NCBI GenBank assembly: GCA_904066235.2
Contig: CAJFCV020000002.1
Location: 8,308,001-8,372,000, forward strand
DNA: 64,000 nucleotides
Direction: 5' to 3'
Origin: Bursaphelenchus xylophilus
Taxonomy: Eukaryota > Nematoda > Chromadorea > Rhabditida > Aphelenchoididae
The notes below the pieces were generated by a model. It ran no database searches, was not told where the DNA came from, and saw only the letters and a program-made list of their open reading frames with translations. Below, piece after piece: positions 49,741 to 59,881 of the stretch. Both the position numbers and the translations under genes were made by a program. The first letter of the stretch is position 1; every line of letters starts with the position of its first letter.

Positions 49741-50110
49741 ACTAGGGCTCGAGACTTCGCAGCCTGCGGCTGCTCACGTCTCTCGGGCAACCCTGCGCCC
49801 GGTTTCGCTGCTTTGCGCACGATTTGAGCCATTTTTGAAGATAAATTGTGATGAAAAGTCGCTTTTGCGGAAGAAACGCTCACCAAAGCTTTGCCGACGG
49901 CCTCCGGCCGCGGCAGAAAAACGCTACGCGTTAGACTGAGCCTAGTAGCAACTTTCGGCGTTCAAAACGCCAAGCCGACCTTGTCTTAGGTCAAAAAGTC
50001 CAGATCGCTAAGCTTACCCTAATCGCCAAGTCAGTCCCAGATCGCTTAGCCGGGTTAAAGAGCCGGCATGAGGCGACGGCCTACGGCCGCCGCGAGACTA
50101 CATTTTTTTA
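49741..50110. repeat. GC-rich foldback block
   Basis: This is a sharp local rise in GC with many short inverted repeats: CGCAGCCTGCGGCTGC, GACGGCCTCCGGCCG and GGCGACGGCCTACGGCCG. Composition differs strongly from both flanks. It has no open frame of interest. It may be a foreign or repeat-derived segment carried inside the composite element. Confidence 0.6.
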
Positions 50111-51265
50111 CCTAAAACAATCTTCCTTCCACCAAAACTTGATCAGAAGCTCATACAATAAGGAAAAATCAACTAAAACCTCGAAAAGATAGACTCAGCA
50201 CTCAAAATTATCCAAATCCAATATTTTTCCCGAAATCCCCGTCAAATTTGGCCCTAAAACGGCCAAATCCCGAGAATCCAGGACCAAAAAAATAATTTTA
50301 CAAAAATTCTCAAAAAAAATCCAGAAATTCCCGTCATTACGCGTCACGATGACAGTTTCCGTACCACCCTCCTCACACTCAGCACTCTCTCCGTCTTATC
50401 TCTGACCGAAATCGAAAGAGAAAACCTTTGTCTAATCACCCTCCACCCCTTTCTCACTCTCTTTTTTCTCCCGCCAAACGAAGAAGGAAACAGTTCTCTG
50501 CCCGCTCTCTCTCTTCGCCGCGCTCTTTTCTTGTGTTTTCGGTCATGGAAGTGGGCGTTCTTTCAAAACTGGCACTTGTTGCACTAAAAGTACCGGGAAA
50601 AAAGATACGACTATATCCAAAATGACGTGGAGATTCCGAATATGTAACTTTTAGACGAATTTTGGTTGGAAATTTTTGAGTTTTGGTCGATTTTGTGATT
50701 ATGTTAATTTTGAAATTTTTTTTCGTTCCAAATATCTTACCAAAAAGTTGTATGTTACAACTGAGGTTTTGCATACTTCTCCGAAGTCTAAATACGAAGT
50801 GCACCTGAGAGCGGGATTTTTCGATTTCGACCTTGTTTTTCAGATAATGTTACTTTCGCCAAAGTAAGCAAAATCCAAAAATTTTGTAATTCTAATATTC
50901 CTCTCGCAGCTTGGTCGTATTTTAGAATTCGATTGTCGTTTCTATAGCAGTTTAACCTACTGAACCCGGCAGAACAAATAAAAATTCAAAAAAATTCCAT
51001 CTGAAGCCCTGAGGGCCGAAATCCGGCCAAAATTTCGAAATTTTTTTGATGACCCAGTGCACAGCGAATACGGAACGCAGCGACCTGAAACTTGGCATGA
51101 TGGTAGTTTGGTTTGTCTACTATCACCTCCAGGAAGTCAAGTTTTCAAACATCGCTTGTTGCCCTGAGGGGATCTTTTTGAAAAAGGTGCCCATTTTTCG
51201 GCCGAAATCTCCGGCCGCTCTGGGGGCCGTAATTCGAGAGATACGAACGTGGTGTAAGCTTGTAA

Positions 51266-51292
51266 ATTGTAGAGCTCTTCGAGCTCTACAAT
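51266..51292. repeat. Perfect palindrome
   Basis: ATTGTAGAGCTC and GAGCTCTACAAT form a 12-bp stem around TTC. It sits inside the composite element and is probably the centre of a small foldback unit. Confidence 0.65.
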
Positions 51293-52120
51293 CTATAGTT
51301 GGGCACTTTTGACATTGTTGTTGACCGTCCGGGGTAAAAATTTGAAAAACTGAAAATTTGAAAAATTTGAAAAATCGACTTTTTTTTGGCGAAACTGGTT
51401 CTGAGAGATGACGATGACTACAGGTCCAAAAACAATTGAGGGCAATCTTCGGGCAAAAAAAATAAGATTTGCGAGTGATTTTTTTGAATTTCGACCTGGG
51501 AGCCGAGAACCATTTTGTCGAACTTTGCACTGTGCAAATCGTATTTTCTACAGTAAGCCATGGCTAAAATACGAAGTTCACTACAAAAAAGAAAGGCACG
51601 ACCAAATACGAAGTTTGGTACGTAGAATTTAATGGAATTGAAAAAATCCAGAAAATCCGTCATCATGACGGGGTTTTCTGGAAGTGTAACTTTGTACATG
51701 GCCGTATCTACACATACATCGAGATATCTCTTAGTTATGAATTTGCTTTCCCGATATGGACCTGTAGAAGCTTGCATTTCAATAAAGCTGGACGCGTCGA
51801 ACGTTTACGAAAAAAGGTCATTTTTTGAGATTTTTTTCGTAAAATTTGAAATTTCGAAAAAATCTCGACAGTGATTGTCCCATTATGTACCATACGCGAC
51901 AAAACCAAAAATCAAGTCGATACCTATAAAACGAAGCGAGATATGGTAGCTCAAAGTTTCGACATTTCATGACGTCATAGGTCACTCAAAATTGAAAATT
52001 TCGAAATTTTTTTTCAAATACTCAAAGAGAGCATCTAAAAGAACCACCATGCCAAAAATCAAGTCAATCGGGGCAAAACAAAAGTATAACCACAAACCCT
52101 ACGAATACTTGTGTTTTTTT

Positions 52121-52366
52121 TTAGAAATGAAACTCCCATCCGCAAAGAAGATCTGGCCTTGTTCCAAACTTTTGACGCGCAGACGTACAAAAGGATACCT
52201 TGCACAAAAATGAAGATCTCTTCTCAGTTGGTGGAAGCTTCTGATTGGCAGGTGTTTTCGGCGTCTCCAGGTCAGGTAGTTCAGTTGGCTTGAGGGGAAG
52301 CTTCTTGATTGGGGCTGTGGAGATCCAGCTGGTTTCGTAGATGTTAAGCGAGTTTTTCGACACGGC
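52121..52366 (-). pseudogene. Terminal-exon paralog interrupted by transposon end
   Basis: An exon-like frame opens in phase 0 after the acceptor TTGTGTCAG with AVSKNSLNIYETSW and a Lys/Pro-rich run (IKKLPLKPTELPDLE, NQKLPPTEKR). From 52182 downward it reads into the inverted terminal repeat of the neighbouring element and stops at 52121. It is related to the terminal exons at 52753-52872 and 59351-59479 (VS..x..N....SW near the start, LETPKTPANQ resembling LLTTPA). I read it as a third, transposon-truncated copy. Confidence 0.5.
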
Positions 52367-52752
52367 CTGACACAAGTGAGATGAAAATTCATCCAACAAC
52401 CAAGGCCTCACACACAATTATGGAATGAACAAGGCATAGTCTTTAATTTTCAAACTGATTTTTGGGAGTATTTTATCAAGAAATTATTTTTTCTGCGCTT
52501 TGCTGGCAAAGATTTGGCAAAAAAGCGTTTTTCTTGTTAATTAGAAAATGAGGTCGATGTTGACCAAGACAATTTAGATCCCAAAACTAAGTTCTATGCG
52601 ACAGCATCATAACCGAGCCAATCCCGGTGTTTTCGATAAAGGAAATATCACCAACTCTACAAATTTTATTCATTGAAATTCGATTAAAAAAGTTTATCCT
52701 ATTCTTTATAAAAACTCAAGATCATTTGTGAAATCAACTCCGGTGGCGGTTT

Positions 52753-52872
52753 CTAATGGGCAGGCGTTGTGAGAAGTCGAAGGTCACCGACTTCAGTTGG
52801 AGTTGGCTCGAAGGTGTTTTGTTTCGACCACCAAGGGCTCTTGTGCATGTTCATTTTATGGTCCGAGACAGT
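52753..52872 (-). CDS. Possible alternative last exon of upstream pseudokinase gene
   Basis: A 40-codon frame begins in phase 0 after a TTTCAG acceptor with TVSDHKMNMHKSPWW and ends LRLLTTPAH before TAG. The pseudokinase gene upstream has an internal AAG/GTGGGT in phase 0 at about 53785, after SFLEK, which could splice here and replace the VEEEV end. A paralogous exon sits at the same relative place behind the second copy (59351-59479). Whether it is used is unknown; it may be a separate gene's remnant. Confidence 0.4.
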   Translation of the reverse strand, partial: TVSDHKMNMHKSPWWSKQNTFEPTPTEVGDLRLLTTPAH

Positions 52873-52924
52873 CTGAAAGTAAAATTGAAAAACAATTTTG
52901 TTGATTATCGGTCTGGTCTAGTTC

Positions 52925-53486
52925 ACAAGGAAAGTACTTCGATGAGGTATGGAGTTACAGGTCGAGATATACATCAAAAAATTCGTATAAATTTTCTGAT
53001 TCAGAATATATAAAATTTAGCTGCTTAATTTTGGTCTGAAAACTTCTGAGTTTTTGTACTCAGAAGTTTTCTCGCGACACCATGCAAGAGTCTTTTTGAT
53101 CGTGTTTTTACCAAGAAAAAAATTTTGTTTTCTGCTAAAATAAATTCTGAAGCCTTGACAAGCCTTAAAATATCAAATTGGATTACAACTACAACTTAAT
53201 AGTAGTTCCAATGTTAAAAAAACGGGTTCTGTGGCAAAAGGTTTCGAACCCGTGGGAAGCCTTTCCCATCGGATCGTCAGTCCAGCGCTCTAACCACTCG
53301 GCCACACCACTCTCTTCCAAACGAAGAGACCGAGCGCGCTTTTGTTGCTTTTCTATTGATAAAACTCGTTGATACACCAAAATTAGGCAGCTAATTTTTA
53401 TATATTCTGAATCAGAAAATTTTTCCAAATTTTTTGATATATATGTCGACCTGTAACTTCATCCCCATACAAGTACTTTCCTTGTA
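52925..53486. repeat. Foldback element with central tRNA-like module
   Basis: Arms of about 110 bp (starting AAGGAAAGTACTT; CTGATTCAGAATATATAAAA inside) lie in inverse orientation at both ends. The centre holds the Ser-tRNA-like sequence at 53230-53311. A related single arm (AAGGAAAGTACTTTTATGGG) lies next to the second tRNA-like module at about 59.58 kb. Confidence 0.6.
53230..53311 (-). tRNA. Serine-class tRNA-like sequence with long variable arm, anticodon triplet GAC (probable pseudo-tRNA or SINE head)
   Basis: On the minus strand TGGCCGAGTGGTTAGAGCGC (A box/D arm of Ser/Leu tRNAs) is followed by GGACTGACGATCC (anticodon arm), a long variable stem (GGGAAAGGCTTCCC) and GGGTTCGAAACC (T arm, B box). 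The acceptor pairs at six of seven positions, counting two G-T pairs. The triplet in the anticodon position is GAC, a valine anticodon, on a type II (long variable arm) body. A CTCTTC/GAAGAG hairpin immediately precedes it. Mismatches in the T stem and its position inside a foldback element favour a tRNA-derived repeat. Confidence 0.5.
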
Positions 53487-53764
53487 AAAAAAAGCACGAA
53501 GGACGGAAAGGTCCGCTAAAAAAAGAGAGAGGACGGCGGAAAGGGGGTGGCTTAAATTCAGTAAAAATGAATCTGATTTTGAAATCAGCGCCCTTAAAAA
53601 CCCCTATATCTACCACTCAACAAAAAAATTCAAAAAGTGACTACTTAACACTGCTACTAAAGAAAAATTGATACGATTTTTGAAATCACCCTCGCCCCGC
53701 CCCTTCCCCGCCGTCCTCTCTCCCTTTTTTAACGGACCTTTCCGTCACCAATCCTTAAAATAAT

Positions 53765-56668
53765 CTAAACCTCTTCCTCCACACAATTACCCACCTTTTC
53801 GAGGAAACTAACAACTCCATTAAAGTCCATAGTCCCTTCCTTGGTTGGGCTCCAAGTCAACTTGGATAAATTCACCAAAATCTTAGTAGATTCTTTCCCA
53901 CCAAACCTCTCATCATCCTTGATGTTGGCGATCAATTTCCACTTGGCTGCGCGCACCTCACTCCAAAGACGGGCCTTGTCCTCGAGGTTTTCGTTGGACT
54001 TCGCAATCGAGGAATATGGCAATTCAGCCATAAAACTGAGCACCATCAACAGCCAGGACTGATAATCGTCGAGCTCGGCGACCAGCGAGAAATCATGGCT
54101 TCCAATTGAGGCGAACATCACATCCCCGTAGTTGAGGAAACGTTCGCGGCCGAAACGACGGCCAATTCCAAATTCGGTAAGAATGACCTGGAATAAAAAA
54201 AAGGACGTCAAATTTTTACGACAAAACAAAATAAAAATACCCCAAACCCACCTTATCTTCTCTGTTGAAGACAAAACTGGCTGGAGTCACGTTGAGATGG
54301 GCAAATCCGATGGAATGCAGCTGGCGGAGACCCAAAAGACATCTATACCCAAGGATGAAAGCTCTCGGAAGGTCCAGTTTGACTGCCTCTGTTTGGACAT
54401 TCTTCGCATAGAATTCCGAAACTAGAATCCCTCCTTCACGAGCCTTCGTAAAACAGCAATGTGATGCCCGGAAGACGGTCGGATGGAGGCGTTCTTTCCT
54501 AAAATTAAACTATTAAATATCTTTACTCAAACAGAGAATTAATAGCTCCAAAACTATTTTTTCTTGATGAATCTCTTTCTTTCTTCTTAAGAACTAGGCC
54601 CAAAGTTTCATCAAGATCCTTACTCTTCAAAGCTTTTGTTGAGCTGTTCCAGGATTTTGACCTCGACCTTCAGCAACTCCAAACCCTCTAAGCTGACAAA
54701 CTTGATTCCGAACACTGCCTTCGTTCCCTTCTCTACAAAAGCGTAGGGCGCAATACCACCACTGAAGGTGGGAAATTTATCCTGAATCTTCACAAGTACG
54801 AGGTCTGTGTTGTTCACAGTCAATCTACACTCGCGCTGAAAATACAAATAAAATAAGAGAAAGGCTAGACCAGACACTTATCGATCATGCAGCTCACCGA
54901 AACGTCCATTCCTTCTCCGGGGGGATCACCAGGCTTGTAAGCGATGAATGTCTCGGTCCCAGCCAGTCCATCCTCGTCGGCAGCACTAAAAAAATGAAAA
55001 AATTCAATAAAAAATCAACAAACTCACATCCCTCCCTTGGCCTTAAGAACCGGATCGGCGTTCTTCAATTTGTCAGCGGGCAATTCTTTAGCCTTTCCTG
55101 CCGGCAAGTCGGGCTGATTTGGCTTGCTCGGTTCGACCACAACTGCTGTCTTGGGCCCTGGGAGCACCGGGGTTGGCATGGGCGGTTCGACCACGGCTGC
55201 ATTCTTGGGCCCTGGGAGCACCGGGGTTGGCATGGGCGGTTCGACCACAACTGCAATATTGGGATCGGGGGATTTGGACTCTCCCTTCTTCTTTCTGATT
55301 CTCTAAAAAGTCGAGTTTATATCTCGGACCTGATGACAAAACTTACACCCCTACAGAAAAAGCAGACGATAACGCAAGCAGTAACCAAGCCAATAAGGAC
55401 GACCAGGACAGAGCCAACAATTACGCCATAAAGCAGAGATAAGGAGGTCGTCTTCTCGGTCGCGGAACTGTAAAAAATATTGACGATGAAAAATCGCTAA
55501 AACTTTAGTTTTCTGGGGCTAATATTCTATCTGAAGGTAGACTGAAACTCCTCTTTTCCGAGGCGCATCTCGAAAAAAACCGTAAATTGATGCTCCTTTT
55601 AACTTCTATGCTTCTTGAGATCTCAGTTGGCAGCAAAAAGCTACAAGCGTTTCATACAAAAACAAATCTTTCATTTTCATTCTGCAGTAGGAAAAAAAAT
55701 ATTTTCGACAGCAGGGCAGAACATGGATGATTGCCAAAAGCTGATCCCGAATGAAAACCGACTTACCCCATGGTTGTAGTAGTCGGCTCAGCATAACGGA
55801 ATTGAACATGGGTATTGTCAAGCAACTCCTCGGTCAAAACGTCAGGATCATTGAAGCAGGACCCGTAGTTGACCACCAAATATCTCTGAAAAAAATAAAA
55901 ATCAATTTTAATGTTGAAACGTACCAACGAGTACAGATTTGAAATGAAACTGCCTGGATTTTTAAAAATCTGTTGAGCAGTACAATCAAAGACATCTTCC
56001 TGCTTCAGGCTGCTGCTTAGAAAAGCTGTCTTGCACTGGCTATCTTGCTCGAAGAACACGGAAGTGCCGTCTTCACTGAACGAGAGGCCTTCGCAGGGAA
56101 GCGATATATTTGTATTCCGCTTAACAAACACTGTTTCAGTTCCTTCCAGCGTAAACATCGAAACCTTGTGTACGCTACAATAGATCTGGTAAACCTTTCC
56201 CTTCGCAAAATACGCAGCGTCGCCAGCTGCGATGAGGAGGTCGGTTTTCTCCAGATTATCTCCATTTCCAGAAAAGACATATTTGCTGTAATAAAACGTG
56301 ACGTGATCGACGAAACATTTATCGATATGCAGAAAAAAACAATTTGAAAAGATCTTACTTAACCCCAATGTGTATCTGGCCAGCAACAAAAACTTCTCCA
56401 TCCTTCAGCTCGGCCCCCAACCGTATTCCTTTGATTGTTTGCCCTTCCAAATTGCTAGGCAATGCCACATTCACTCGGCTAAGAAAAGAGGGCAATCAAA
56501 AACAGCACAAACTTACCTCTTGTTGCTGGTTTCATCGTATCGGTATCGGAATATGTTCCCATCTTCCAATACAAACGCGTGGATGACAACGCTTTCCGGC
56601 TGAACGTGGAACATTTCCTTGCATCCGAGCAGCAATGTCGACAACGTCGTGAGGACTGTAGCATCCAT
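53765..56668 (-). CDS. Receptor-like transmembrane CK1-type pseudokinase, copy A
   Basis: Ten exons are read as 56517-56668, 56359-56478, 55925-56285, 55767-55885, 55347-55467, 55028-55302, 54898-54985, 54624-54835, 54252-54498 and 53765-54187. All are in phase, giving 705 aa. The order is: signal peptide (MDATVLTTLSTLLLGC), a Cys-containing ectodomain to about residue 258, a transmembrane helix (260-287), a proline-rich linker with tandem VVEPPMPTPVLPGPK repeats, then a protein-kinase fold from about 413 to the end. The fold is closest to casein kinase 1/TTBK-like kinases: FASIGSHD corresponds to the YAS..AH of CK1. The ATP lysine may be K457, but HRD is HLN (Asp to Asn552), the loop Lys is Thr554, the loop Asn is Ser557 and DFG is EFG (Glu570). 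Catalysis is therefore unlikely. Introns are as short as 38-44 nt. Confidence 0.8.
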
Positions 56669-56735
56669 TTCGTTGACCACCAGCCGAGGAAGCTTGATGA
56701 AATGCAACTGACCAATTCCGACAGAAGTTCGTCCC

Positions 56736-56742
56736 TTTTATA
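56736..56742 (-). promoter_or_regulatory. TATA box of pseudokinase copy A
   Basis: CGCTATAAAAGG on the minus strand lies 68 nt upstream of the ATG at 56668. Confidence 0.55.
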
Positions 56743-57479
56743 GCGATTCAAAAAATCCATAGATATTTGGAAAACAAAATCATCTTTTGACTTCTCGAAG
56801 ATTTTTTCGGTCGAAAAAGTTGTGAGAAAATGGAAACGAAAATTGAGACTCATTCCAGTTGTCGATTCTTGAACTTCATTCTTTCAAACTGATCAAATTT
56901 ATGCCTTCAGATGTGCCTGGCGACAACGTGCCATATATAAAGGTGGTCATATAAGATCGCTGAATTTTTTTTTCCCAAATCGCGATTTTCGGTGCACAAA
57001 AAAGTCGACGCCCAATTCGGAAAATTGGCGTCGACTTATTTTTTTCCCGGCACCGAATTCTGAAGTTCGGTAAATTTTTCTAAGTTTTTCGAAATCAGTG
57101 CACAAAGTCTTAAGTCTGCACCGAAGACTTAAAACGCGTTTCACTACACTTTGAAGCTTAGCCTAACGGAGGCCGGACATTGTTAAAATCGATGATTCAT
57201 AATTAAACCAAAATTGGACAACTTAATCATCCCTAGGCATAGAATATTCGCTTTCTTTGTTTTTGCCCAAAGTTACCATATGACGGATTACTGTAACATT
57301 TTTTCTCAAAAAAGATGTGACCTAATCGAGAAAACGGAACGATATTTCAGCGCGAATAATAATTTTTCTAAACGTTGGGAACGCATTGAAAGGTCAATTA
57401 AGAACACCTTTTTTTCCAAAACGTAGCATTTAAGAAAATCGGCAAAGTGTCATCGGAAAAACCCAAAGAAAGAAAAATC
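56743..57479. other. Intergenic upstream of pseudokinase copy A
   Basis: No gene is supported. Two hairpins occur: AAGTCGACGCC pairing with GGCGTCGACTT around 57002-57037, and CTTAAGTC...GACTTAA near 57110-57130. Confidence 0.5.
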
Positions 57480-57757
57480 AATCATTGTTATCTCGCATAA
57501 GCGCCATCGAAAACCCCTAAATAAATCCATTATTCAAAACAATTTTTAAAAAATTACTAACTAACACTACTGCCTAAGCAAAATTGTAAAATTCAGGAAA
57601 AATGGATACGATTTTTGAGATCAGCACCCTCGAAAACCCCTAAATCCATTATTCAAAACAATTTTTAAAAAATTACTAATTGACACTACTGCCTAAGCAA
57701 AATTGTAAAATTCAGAAAAAATGGATACGATTTTTGAAACCCGCGCCATCGAAAAAA
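57480..57757. repeat. Tandem repeat of about 125 bp, derived from the 3' flank of the kinase genes
   Basis: Two near-identical units run from GCCATCGAAAACCCCTAAA through ATTACTAAC...GCCTAAGCAAAATTG to GGATACGATTTTTGA, with a third partial start. A degenerate version follows copy A's stop codon (about 53640-53700). The stretch ends in AACTTTTAAAATAACCTAA, the same sequence found just after the stop of copy B (60711-60730). It therefore looks like the 3' flank of a lost third gene copy. Confidence 0.6.
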
Positions 57758-57895
57758 AAACCTCCCCCCCTTTTCCTTTTTTAGCGGACCATTCCGCAGC
57801 GGACCATTCCGCACAGCGGACCTTTCCGTCCAGCGGACCTTTCCGCACGGCGGACCTTTCCGTCCTTCGTGATCTATACATAACTTTTAAAATAA

Positions 57896-58666
57896 CCTAA
57901 CAAGGGAAGTCACTTAAGTCACGGATCGATTTTTAAAAACGACTGTTACAGCGATGGGGAGGGTAGGACGGAGATATCAAATCTGAAAACCGCTACCTCC
58001 ACCGGCCTCTGGGAGCCGAGATAATCGACTAAAAAAGTTTGACCAAAAAAAGTTTCCCCGAGTAGTCCTCTCTTCCGAAAGAAGGAGGGAAGAGAACCGA
58101 ATGGTCCGGTGGTCTGGAAGCGCGCTTCCGGGCCTGACCTTTTCAGGTTCGAATCCGCATGGGTAAAATAATTTATTAAACTTTTCCTGTAATCCAGTAA
58201 ATTTACCGGTAAGATAAAATTTTTGATTTTTCGCATATTTTACAATAAAATTTCAGAGTAATAATTTGAATGTGAGTTTCAAACAATTTGAGTTTTCAAG
58301 GTTGAAAACTTACCGTAAAATAGGCATAAAACCTAAAAATGAATTGCTAGTAAATTTACTGGATTACATCAACTGTTTTATACATTTTTCACAAGTTCGA
58401 GACCCGCGCGGATTCGAACCTGAAAAGGTAAAGGCCCGAAAGCGCGCTTATAGACCACCGGACCATTCGGTTCGCTGGGTTTCGTTCTTTCGGAAGGAAG
58501 AAATGTTCGGAGGAATTTGGTCAAACTTTTTAGTCGATTATCTCGGCTCCCAGAGGCCGGTGGAGGTAGCGGTTTTCAGATTTGATATCTCCGTCCTACC
58601 CTCCCCATCGCTGTAACAGTCGTTTTTAAAAATCGATCCGTGACTTAAGTGACTTCCCTTGTTAGG
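57896..58666. mobile_element. 771-bp foldback element with tRNA-like sequences in both arms
   Basis: The ends CCTAACAAGGGAAGTCACTT and its exact inverse bound the unit. The outer 140 bp or so of each arm are almost perfectly complementary, and the arms stay alignable to the centre (AATCCAGTAAATTTAC and inverse). Each arm carries an A-box-like TGGTCCGGTGGTCTGG and a perfect B box, GGTTCGAATCC, about 45 bp apart (58094-58170 plus strand; 58402-58480 minus strand). No protein is encoded; the open frames at 57946-58236 and 58266-58616 translate the two arms. It has inserted exactly at the end of the decayed kinase-gene flank. Confidence 0.75.
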
Positions 58667-59350
58667 CAAAAAAATCGCGATTTTGTGCCGAAAAGTGGGG
58701 GCTTTAGCCATAGAAAAAAGGAACCATGGGAGGGAATGACCTAATTCCCAACTATGTTATACAGCATCAAATTTCCTACAAAATAGGAGCTTTCGTTTTT
58801 TCAAAAGTGTACGGTAAAGTGCAGTTCTGAGGCATCAAAAGCAAGAAATACCATTTTTTAAATCATTTTTCCCGGCCTTTGTAGGCCGTTAAAATCCTTA
58901 AAATTTGCATAATCTCAGAGAGCGACATGTGTTTTATCGCTCTGATATTTTTCCGCACTTTATTACGCCTTGTCTGAGGCGCCTCTACCTGTTAAAAAAA
59001 ATCATTACAAAAAAATCGCTTTTTTGACACCGGATTTTGCTCACAAAAAAAGTTCGGAATGATGTGCCCCAGGGTCGCTCTACCCCATTTTGGGTCACAA
59101 TCGATGCTGGGTCGCAATCCGTGCGGGGTCTTCGATGGAATTCTGCACCGTTCGCTCAGGTGCACCGTTCGCCCAGGTGCACTGTTTGTTTCAGGTGCAC
59201 TGCTCGGACTGAACCATCAATCCCGGTGTTTTCGATAAAGGAAATATCACCAACTCTACAAATTTTATTCATTGAAATTCGATTACAAAAGTTTATCCGA
59301 CTCTTAATAAAAACTCTAGATCATTTGGAAGTCAACTCCGGTGGCGGTTC
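58667..59350. other. Intergenic, duplicated flank
   Basis: From 59220 onward the sequence (TCCCGGTGTTTTCGATAAAG and following) duplicates 52622 onward, marking one end of the tandem duplication that carries the kinase genes. Before that, 58667-59219 holds no feature I recognise apart from a short repeat of CAGGTGCAC near 59160-59200. Confidence 0.5.
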
Positions 59351-59479
59351 CTAATCGGCGGCAGGCGTTGTGAGAAGTCGAAGGTCACTGACACTAGCTG
59401 GACAATGCAAGAGGGGATCTTTCCAAGTCCGTGACCGCCAAGAGCTCTCGGCCATGTTCATTTTGTAGTCCGAAACGGT
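59351..59479 (-). CDS. Possible alternative last exon of pseudokinase copy B
   Basis: A 43-codon frame starts in phase 0 after CTTTCAG with TVSDYKMNMAESSWRSRTW and ends LRLLTTPAAD before TAG. It is the counterpart of 52753-52872. Start and end are conserved while the middle differs, and the reading frame is open in both, which suggests selection on the protein. Copy B has the same in-phase AAG/GTGGGT after SFLEK. Confidence 0.4.
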   Translation of the reverse strand, partial: TVSDYKMNMAESSWRSRTWKDPLLHCPASVSDLRLLTTPAAD

Positions 59480-59881
59480 CTGAAAGTAATATTGGAAAAT
59501 AATGTTGTTGAAAATCGAAAATTTTCGTTTTCCGGACCAGCAAAAAAAAGAAGAATGAAAGAGACGAAATAAAAATTTTTGCTCACAAGGAAAGTACTTT
59601 TATGGGGGCTCCTACTTTTTGACGGGACATATCTCAAAAAATCAGAAAAAATGCGCTGATCAATGATACATAAATCTGCCCATTTTAGGTTTTTAGGGGT
59701 GAAAACTCAATCGGAAGTTGACTTAAAGTCCTATATGAACCCCTTTTCGCTTAATTGTTCACGGGTTTACAATTCTTATTTTGGCTTAAAATGATTTTTA
59801 TTGAGTTTCTAAGACGTAATAAATCAGTCTTGGCCCAAAAATTTATTTTTCCGACCTTCAACTTCAAAAAAAGTTGATTCA

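Larger units (their letters stand above)
48930..52182. mobile_element. Composite inverted-repeat element without transposase
   Basis: Terminal inverted repeats of about 70 bp start CTGCGCGTCAAAAGTTTGGA on the left and end with the inverse (CTTTTGACGCGCAG) on the right; they stay alignable through AAGAAGATCTGGCC and beyond. Inside lies a second complete palindrome with related ends (GGTGCGTCAAAGGTTTGGAA), a GC-rich foldback block, and a 2-kb body with short hairpins. No open frame looks like a transposase or a replicase. The target-site duplication is not clear. Confidence 0.7.

Noticed and set aside
53230..53311. Functional valine tRNA (anticodon GAC)
   Set aside because: The body is serine/leucine type with a long variable arm, T-stem mismatches and a position inside a foldback element; a functional tRNA-Val would have a short variable loop.
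55024..55431. Plus-strand and alternate-frame repeats (Gly/His/Trp-rich) opposite the receptor linker
   Set aside because: They are antisense shadows of the proline-rich linker exon of copy A.
57946..58616. Two frames on opposite strands sharing one C-terminal peptide
   Set aside because: They are the two arms of the foldback element.
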